DNA of 64,000 bases from assembly GCA_024509875.1 (NCBI GenBank), contig JAMPIV010018963.1, positions 15,001-79,000 of the forward strand. Direction: 5' to 3'. The notes beneath the pieces were generated by a model. That model searched no databases, was not told where the DNA came from, and saw only the letters and a list, made by a program, of their open reading frames with translations. Numbering within the stretch: position 1 is the stretch's first letter; every line of letters begins with the position of its first letter. Below are positions 56,977 to 64,000 of the stretch, in pieces. Origin of the DNA: Oreohelix idahoensis. Its lineage: Eukaryota; Mollusca; Gastropoda; Stylommatophora; Oreohelicidae. Both the position numbers and the translations under genes were made by a program.

Positions 56977-57896
56977 CCGTAAAAAAATTAATATAAATCT
57001 CTTGGTTGACCTGTAAGAGAATTATTAACCAATATCTGTGTACAATATTTATCATTCTTATGAGTTACAAAACAATTATCAATCTAATTCTCATAATTTA
57101 ACTGACTACACTAATAATTAACTTAATTTGTTTCTAAATGTTTATGTGTTACATAATCTGTTTTCCTTGATTGGGATACACACTTGCTCCTCCAGTATTT
57201 CAGAATTAATCAACACAATTTTTGTCTTATACGGCTGTATACTATTATTTTTGCGCGTTGGGCCTGTTCATAATTCAGATTGTTATCTCATGCATGTACC
57301 TGTATTCTGACGGTTGTCGGATGATGTAGACTGTTTTGTTCTTTATATTCTTCTTGTGCACTTGTCCTTCGTGATGTCTTGACTTCTGTGTTGTCTTGCT
57401 TTCTTTCTTCAGCTCGCAGGATTCCTTCGATTTGTATCTTCTTAATGAACTTGACCTTCGTGATGCTTTGGATAGACTTCGTTGTTTTTGATGTCGCTTC
57501 ACTTTACTTGACTTCTGTTTTGTCTTGATTTGTTTTTTTCGCTCGCAGGATTCTTTCTTTCTGTGTAATCTCTTCTTAATGAACTTGACCTTCGTTCTGT
57601 CTGCAGTCTTTTAAATCTCTATCTTGTATAGGGTTAGGTGCACCAAAATAGTCTGTGACCGTTTTAGTGCTAGATACGAAAATATTTGACGCAATCGTAC
57701 CTAATATGTGATGCCGAAACTGACATCTGAGTGGAGTCTGTCTTTCTTTATAAAAGTTTCTTGAACTATCATTGAGTTATAAAAGTTTCTTGAGCTATTC
57801 TAGTGTAGGGCTGGTCACTGGAACCATTAGTTACCCTGTCATCTGTTGTCTTTGCTACTGCCTACTGTAGGGCTGGTCACGGGCACCATGAATGTC
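56977..57896 (-). other. Leader between Gypsy 5' LTR and gag, with internal repeats
   Basis: No gene. Two diverged copies of a block of about 90 bp lie at 57380-57464 and 57509-57600 (shared TTGACTTCTG, GCTCGCAGGATTC, TTCTTAATGAACTTGACCTTCG). TTGACCTGTAAG occurs at about 56944 and 57006; on the minus strand these read CTTACAG, resembling splice acceptors before gag. Two primer-site-like motifs lie near the LTR. Confidence 0.6.
57871..57888 (-). promoter_or_regulatory. Candidate primer-binding site
   Basis: On the minus strand TGGTGCCCGTGACCAGCC lies eight bases after the LTR end. It resembles, with an insertion, the complement of a tRNA-His 3' end (TGGTGCCGTGAC...); the match is imperfect. 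A similar motif, TGGTTCCAGTGACCAGCC, occurs at 57809-57826. Which of the two primes synthesis, if either, cannot be decided from sequence. Confidence 0.35.
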
Positions 57897-58880
57897 TGTG
57901 GCCGAGGATGGGATTTGCATAGTGTAGGGCTACTGCCCTGTCCCAGTAGTGTGGTGTAAGAAGTGGGATACTAAAAACTTCCTTCACTCAGACTGACTCT
58001 ACTTTTTCTTCATACCCACTGTTTATCAATCGATACCACTCAAAACAGCAGTGAAAATATCAATGGTAGAACTTTATTAACATACGTTGATAACTGAGTA
58101 AAAATGGTATGCCCAACCTTTCTCTTCAAGGTTGGCAGTCTTGCAAAATACAATCTTCAGTTTCAAACAATCTCAGTATCCATTTTTCACATACATTTGC
58201 TTGTCTTCTTACTATTACTTGTCTCAGCTATAGAACATGTCATATATTTATTCAGACAGAACTTCCTGTCGTTCTTCTGTTTATGTTTCTTTTCCCATGC
58301 TTCTTGTTATATCTCTATACGAGAAACTGGCCTTAACCGCCAGGGCTGTCACTTTTACCAAGATTTCATCTGTTTACTGTCCTCTGCTCAGACCTGGTCT
58401 GCTGAGCCACATACGCAGTAAATAATCAAAATGTCAAAACGTACCTGTTTTGTTTTCTTCATTTGAAATACACTTTTTCTTACACACACACTTTAGTGCT
58501 CCGAATATATCTTATACAACAATATCAAATCTTACGCTGAGCACGTTCAATATCTAACTACACACTTGAGAGAAACACCTTTCCCTGCCTACACTTAGCG
58601 CATCTCTCACCAGACTCCTTCAAAACCCCGTTTTAACATTCTTCGTTCACGCCTAACATGTGTTTACGCATCTCGACTTTCTCGTGCAATACTTTTTTTT
58701 TCACTCACTCAAACCTGTAATGGACTTAATTCTAAGTTACTTCCCTTAAGACAAAGCCTAATCTTACACATCTTATCTCCCTTCATTAACGACAAATAAT
58801 CTGCAACCAAACCCATCCATATCTCTCCAACCATTTTTTCTACCTTCTTTCTCTCTATCAAAACCAAACCACCGTTCACA
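57897..58880 (-). repeat. 5' LTR of the minus-strand Gypsy element
   Basis: Ends at GTTCACA next to the AGGGA duplication. 57968-58880 is nearly identical to the other LTR, so insertion was fairly recent. The inner 71 bp differ strongly from the other copy. Confidence 0.85.
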
Positions 58881-58937
58881 AGGGAGATCAAAGTTTGGCA
58901 GCTAAAATACTTTGGCCACATAAAAAGGCAAAGCACC
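58881..58937 (+). pseudogene. Nested LINE, piece 3
   Basis: The 57 bp between the Gypsy element and the next insertion encode IKVWQLKYFGHIKRQ. This is the expected next block of the LINE C-terminus and corresponds to VRQLKYLSHVTR in the relic at 40204-40640. Confidence 0.8.
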
Positions 58938-60624
58938 TGTTGAAGTATTATTTGTTGTAGTCCACCACAGGGTAGCAGTGGTGATTATTGTTTACCAAAA
59001 AAATGTTGAAAGTAATATTGGCCACCCAGAAATGTAGAAGTGGAATTGGCCACAAAATGTTGGTGTAATATTTGGTAGTCACCAAGTGTGGTGGTAATAT
59101 ACTTCTGTAGACACCAGAGGATGTTGAAGGCTGTATGGAAGGGTGTCTCGTGTCTGGTAGGTTGTCTGATGTGTTGATAGTACATGAAGGTCCACACAGG
59201 ACTACAGTACACAGGTCACAAGGACGTCACTTTGACTCACAACGAGGAAAGTCGGTAATGGTAACAGCTGGTGACGTTTCATGCATTTATTCACGACACA
59301 GGACAGTAGACGTTCATCAGCATATACAAAGTCAGTACGATCTTGACGACATATAGTATAGCAATGGTGAATAATATAATTGGTATCAATACATCAGCAA
59401 ACGACTGTAGATATAATCAGGTGCTGAAACCATCATCCTTTTCTACTACAGCTGAGATATATATGTAGGGGAGTAAACCAACTCTCCCTTTCTGACCCCA
59501 GCAAGACAGACATATTTTCTGGAGTACATCAGGCAATGTCCTCTAAGTTCCTTTAATAGCAAAGGTGTCAAACCTTGACTGACGTGATACCGCCGGAGCA
59601 CAGAGTTCAACCAACAGATAGCCCTTGGGGCATGCACCAACCCGATGCATAGAAGACAGGGTGATTCGTGAGCTGTAACTTCTTAAGGCAGTAGACTCTT
59701 TCCCGCCCAGTGGGAAAGTTAGCAAGCAGCCTACAAAATGTCAATCATAACAACTGGCGACAAATAATAATCAGAAGAGCAATTACCTTTCTTCCGAAAT
59801 AATCACCACAACTCACACGCCTCCAGGCGCTTAGAATCACAAAGGGGAAAATCATCTTTAGATAAACTAACAACTCGAGAGGACATCCATATTCCCCGAC
59901 AAATGATCACGGACGCTGAAAATTTTTTTTTTGTTTTCCCTCGCATGAGGTCGCATATTTTTTCCTCGCATGAGGTCGCATTAGCACCCACCCCAAACCC
60001 GGCTCTGGTCAAGACCACATGTCCCAACACAAGAAGACCCAATGACAAACTGTGTCACTGTAGTGATCCTCTGTGTTCTCACACAAGGGACCTAATGACA
60101 CATGAATGTCACTGTACCGGTCCCTGTGTCTAGACACATGATCCTAGCCAAAGGCCAGATTTTAGGGCGTTGGGCTTTCACAGCGTTATTAATGCTGAAA
60201 ACGCGTCTCACTCTGATCATAACTCTTGTAAGACTCATGGAACGGAAGTCTCTTTCGAGCAACTTTAAATTCGACACATGCGCAGAAGCGCTTGACCCCT
60301 GAGTTCAACTCAAATAGGCCGATGTTGGACACATACCAAGCAAAGATACTTGACCAACACGAGCCTTGTATGGTCAGAGAATAAACCTCAACTCAGGTTA
60401 CAAACCTTCCAAGAACAGATGACATATTCTAGCCACATAAGGAAACAACCAGACATGGGCCTAATAATAAACCGACGGTCAGGTTAAGACACAAGAGAAG
60501 GTAACAACAATTGTAAAATGTAACCTCCGCAAATCAAGAGTTATGCACCTAGGCTTACAAAATTAAAGTGTACAACCAAGACAGGTAAATATATATATTG
60601 CCTCAGAAAGATCTGTGCGTAACA
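58938..60624. mobile_element. Solo LTR-like insertion (1.7 kb) carrying a SINE
   Basis: Ends TGTTGAAG and GTGCGTAACA, flanked by GCACC (58933-58937) and ACACC (60625-60629), a 5-bp duplication with one mismatch. Excision restores the LINE frame. No coding capacity. Several GTTG/GGTAGTCACC-like short repeats occur at 58960-59120. A SINE lies inside at 59923-60193. Strand and family are unknown. Confidence 0.7.
59923..60193 (-). mobile_element. A-tailed SINE, copy 3, with 8-bp target duplication
   Basis: Flanked by GCTGAAAA at 59915-59922 and 60194-60201. The A-tail (plus-strand T-run) is on the left. Two tail-proximal CTCGCATGAGGTCGCAT motifs and the 220-bp body match the copies near 9.7-10.2 kb. 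It is younger than the LTR it lies in. Confidence 0.8.
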
Positions 60625-60832
60625 ACACCTTGCAGAAGACCATAATAGAATCGAGAGGTGAAGGCAAACGTGCAAGGGGAAGACAGCGCTATAAGTGGGA
60701 AGATAACATCAAGAGATGGACAGGGAAGAGCCTATCAGAGTGCACCACCAAGACAAGAGACAGAAGACGTTGGAGATCCTTTACAGCCAACCTTCGTTGT
60801 GGAGATGGCAGCTGATGATGATGATGATTAGA
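60625..60832 (+). pseudogene. Nested LINE, piece 4: C-terminus and simple-repeat tail
   Basis: Encodes the LINE C-terminus (TIIESRGEGKRARGRQRYK, WEDNIKRW, SLSECTTKTRDRR), with the stop at about 60813. A (GAT)n tail of five units marks the LINE 3' end. The SLSECTTKTRDR segment is the source sequence of the 40-bp minisatellite at 39362-40203. Confidence 0.85.
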
Positions 60833-61499
60833 TTCATAACAACAATGCGTGGGAAGATAGGAATATAGTCTGACCATTTCGTAGTTTTATTTCACTGTGA
60901 ATTTCACGCTCGCTAAGACAACATCAGATCTCGCCAGAATGAAGATTAGATTCATAATTCCTTTTTTTAACCGGACCTTTTATTGGAGAATCAAATAAGA
61001 CTTACAAAGAACAGAAACTCTCTACATTTTAATAAGAAACACCGGGACTAGGAAACTGAAGAAAGATACGGAGTCAGAGGGAATTTAAGTTAAAATTAAC
61101 GACACCCCAGATGCGTATTAGAGGCCGATTCAAGTTTCTTTTATTCATCTTAGCAAAACGACTGTGAGTCATGATTGGCGTAAGTTTAGATTTACATTTC
61201 ATATTTTATTACTAACATGTGAACTAACATGTATAGATATATATATATATATATATATATATATTACCATGTGAAGTTTAATGTGTGAAACTCGCTATTG
61301 AATGTCAAAGTCATTTGAGGCTGGCAACCTCAGCATATAGAATGAGGATTCATGAACCACCACTGCACGGGTAGGTGATTGCATTATTGATAGTTTCGTA
61401 AAGAGAACTAAAAGCATAAAGTAGTTCCAGGTTCCCTATGGAGCAGGGAGGGAAAGGTGAAAGAAATGATGTACATTCTAAGTATAATACTTACATTTT

Positions 61500-61690
61500 C
61501 AAAGCAGTGTAAATGTCCTTATAAACATATTCACTTTAAAATTAATGTAAGTTTTCAAGCTTTAAACCAGTGTAAATGTCTATGAGAAAATATTCATTTT
61601 AAAGTAATGGAAGTTTCAAACTTGTCAATTAGTGTAAACATAAATGAGAACATATTCAATTTATATTGTGAACAATTTTCAATCAATGGA
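61500..61690. repeat. 62-63-bp tandem repeat, three diverged copies
   Basis: AGTGTAAA(T/C) recurs at 61506, 61569 and 61631, each followed by a (C/T)ATATTCA(C/T)TTTA-like block about 20 bp later. The copies are diverged. Confidence 0.6.
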
Positions 61691-63240
61691 GATGTATATG
61701 TAACAGACTCTATCTGTATTATTAACCTTTTCATTTAAATATAAAGTAAATATGAAAGCTATTCTATTTAAATGTAAAGAACGTTTTATCCCGAGGGATT
61801 AAATTTAATTCTCATCGAGGGTAAAGTCTGAGTAATTTGGATGGTGATATGGGAAGATAGGAACCCATAACTATGGGGTGGAAAACGCCAACTCAGAAGA
61901 GCGTTTCGTTCTATTCTTTTACTATAGTTACTGGTTGTATCAGCAGAAAGTACTATCTCTGGAACAAGAAGGGAACCGTGGCCTAAGCTTTAAGACGAAG
62001 GATCCACGTGGTAGACTCTCCTTGACGTTTCTGAGAAACGAGCTACCCCCGACAACCTTGATCAGAGACGAGCGTGAGCAGAGTGAAAAGAACCAACCCA
62101 TAAGAAGGAGCAGAACCGTCATTGGCAGCTAAGTTCAAATATATGCTGCCACTTGAACTTCTTGTAATATCTCACATTCCCTAAAGACTGATCATAACGT
62201 TTCTTGATCTATAACTATTCAAATTATTTCCAACTGTTAAAACCTAAAGTGATTATTAAATTTTGTTATTTGTAATGTTACAAATTTAACTTCGATTTAA
62301 TCATTTTAATGTCACTGCATGTTTGTCTCAGTCAAAGTACTACATACACTCTAAACAGAGCTATACTAGAATATTAGAATTCCACTGAATAAATCAGGGG
62401 TTGGGGGCTTAAACGAGCTGAAAATGCTTAAATTCTTCACAAAAGCGTCGGCAGAATTATAGACCACTACTGCAAAGCAGGAGAGGCAATACCGTCAGAC
62501 CTCTCAAGTTTCTCACAAATATTAGAATCTTCATCTCAAATATCACGTAAGCCCAACTCTATGGATCTGGTACATGGGAGCAAGAATTACAGACAGAAAG
62601 CTACACATTTTCATAAGCAGGTGCGTAAGATAGAAGTATTGAAACTGTATAACAAGATCACCAATGTGGAACTAATAGAAGCAACCATACAAACATCAAA
62701 GGACAGTAGGCGAGAAGAAGTCACTAGCGTTGAAAAGGACACAAGAAGGTTACCAGCTAATAGCATCACAAGGCAGTCCTTGTTCTGGAATGGCTATGGT
62801 AAAAAATGGAGCGAGAACCAAAAAGCGTATGGAGCGTAGTGAATCGTGATTAACCACACTTCCAACTAAGCACCACAAAAATGGTCTTTCATGGGCAGGT
62901 GTCTTTTGCACGACAACTCCACAAAGATCTTAAATATAGCTGATAGTTTGACATGGTGGTAGTCATTTTTCTAGAATCCCCAAGATGAAAGAAATAGAGC
63001 AATAGTAAAAAAAAACACAAAAAAACGGTACGAAAGCTAGAAAGTTCATGGAAAGAAAATGAAATGAAGCATAGAACAGGTTGGGTTATCACGAACTCAT
63101 CAAGACTACATGCTTCACTGGAAGGTGAAATGTAACGAACGAGCGAATACTTCAAATACTCCTGGTTTCCCTGCCATGTTGCCCTAGGTCCTATGTCTTT
63201 GTTGTCTGCTGTCTTCTGTTTGATTTATCAAATAATTGTC

Positions 63241-63306
63241 TGTCTCTCTCAAATCTGTTTGTATGTCTCTCTCAAATCTGTTTGTCCGTCTCTCTCAAAT
63301 CTGTTC
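63241..63306. repeat. 23-bp tandem repeat, three copies
   Basis: GTCTCTCTCAAATCTGTTT is repeated at a 23-bp period starting at 63241, 63264 and 63287. Confidence 0.85.
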
Positions 63307-64000
63307 CAACTCTTGGTTTTGGTCACGTGATCAATGTTTTATGACGTCACTGTTTTTAACTTTTGTTACTAGCCAGCTTGTAATGCTCTTTTCTTATACT
63401 TATTTACTTTTTTACTTTTTACTACACTTGCCGTTAACAAATATTAACCACACAAATAGCCTTATCAGTAACATAATGTCCCATTTTTTTCAAATAAAGC
63501 TGCAATTTTGTCATGGCGCGTTCCGGCCGGTAAACTAACTTGCGCGGCGGTTAAAAGAAAGCGCATTTCTTCCCAATATACTTTCGTACACGGGATAACA
63601 TTTTTTAGATATATTCCTGCCTCTGTTGATTTACAGTGACAAGATTTCAGGAATTGTTCCCATTTATATTAAGCAGTTAGGGTAAGTATGAATACGTGCA
63701 TCCACCATATATCTGTATATTTAACCAATGTTGCCTCATTGCTGAAGCTTCTTTGCTTTCGTGCCAATGTTTCTGTAATCCCGTACTTCTGAATCAAAAT
63801 GGAAATAAATGAAATGACCACAGGACAATGTGATGTCATCATCCGCGCATGTAGGAGACAAAACACAACATAATTATTTCCGGTCAGATTTTGGCGGGTG
63901 ACTTACTCGTATATTTGTTTATATTTGTACACTACTATACGTCTCTTTTTTCCGTAAAGAAAGTGTGTCGCAATGACTGATGTGAGCACAGTCTTGTTGT

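Larger units (their letters stand above)
46758..58880 (-). mobile_element. Ty3/Gypsy retrotransposon with extra ORF3, nearly intact
   Basis: The 12.1-kb insertion is flanked by AGGGA at 46753-46757 and 58881-58885, with TG...CA ends on both LTRs (985 and 984 bp). On the minus strand the order is 5' LTR, about 960-bp leader, gag-protease (56937-54670), pol with RT-RNaseH-integrase (54680-50484), ORF3 (50491-49601), a 1.86-kb 3' non-coding region with a hairpin array, a polypurine tract and the 3' LTR. It has the ordinary Gypsy pol order, unlike the element at 15-23 kb. Only one nonsense codon (near 54457) interrupts pol. It inserted into the LINE whose pieces flank it. Confidence 0.9.
60833..64000. 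other. Region without a supported gene
   Basis: About 3.2 kb with no recognised coding sequence. It includes a TA microsatellite (about 61228-61264) and the two tandem repeats listed. Frames at 61878-62132 and 62561-62839 were read and not recognised. Confidence 0.5.

Overview
This is AT-rich metazoan DNA made almost entirely of transposable elements. There is no operon structure, rRNA gene or CRISPR array. One gene looks intact and spliced (three exons, 23.5-25.9 kb, minus strand); everything else codes for retrotransposon proteins or is non-coding. RTE-like and other non-LTR retrotransposons, tRNA-derived and A-tailed SINEs, a Gypsy element with integrase ahead of reverse transcriptase, and long TA, TATC and TATG microsatellites suggest a lophotrochozoan, most likely a mollusc. 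That is an inference from element content; no host marker gene confirms it.

Layout. 1.9-7.6 kb: a two-ORF LINE (+) with an open ORF1 and a frameshifted ORF2. 8-10.8 kb: two 5'-truncated LINE relics (-), microsatellites and an A-tailed SINE family. 10.8-15.1 kb: no convincing gene; a fold-back repeat and a tRNA-derived SINE. 15.1-22.8 kb: a Ty3/Gypsy element (+) with 2-kb LTRs, an exact tRNA-Pro primer site, a SCAN-like Gag and the order PR-IN-RT-RNaseH (Gmr1-type). Its integrase core is replaced and its 3' LTR is truncated. 23.5-25.9 kb: a spliced Mutator-like transposase-domain gene (-). 26.6 kb: a 113-bp-arm hairpin repeat. 27.2-33 kb: an RTE-like LINE (-) split by a 2.4-kb solo LTR and a SINE, both with clean target duplications. 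33.6-42.2 kb: microsatellites, decayed LINE pieces and a 40-bp minisatellite that grew out of a LINE C-terminus. 42.2-60.8 kb: one LINE (+) broken into four pieces by two solo LTRs and a 12.1-kb Ty3/Gypsy element (-). 60.8-64 kb: no genes seen.

The element at 46.8-58.9 kb is the most unusual part. It has paired LTRs, a 5-bp target duplication, gag-protease and pol, plus a third ORF rich in Arg-Ser repeats. Both ORF junctions have an ATG overlapping the upstream stop in the +1 frame. Its 1.9-kb 3' non-coding region carries nine regularly placed small hairpins, at least two of which keep their pairing through compensatory changes. Hairpins plus a basic RS-like ORF may form an RNA-packaging or RNA-handling module; that is a hypothesis.

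Boundaries of the nested insertions were set by hand from TG...CA ends, 5-bp duplications and restoration of the host LINE reading frame. Identities between repeats were judged by eye.
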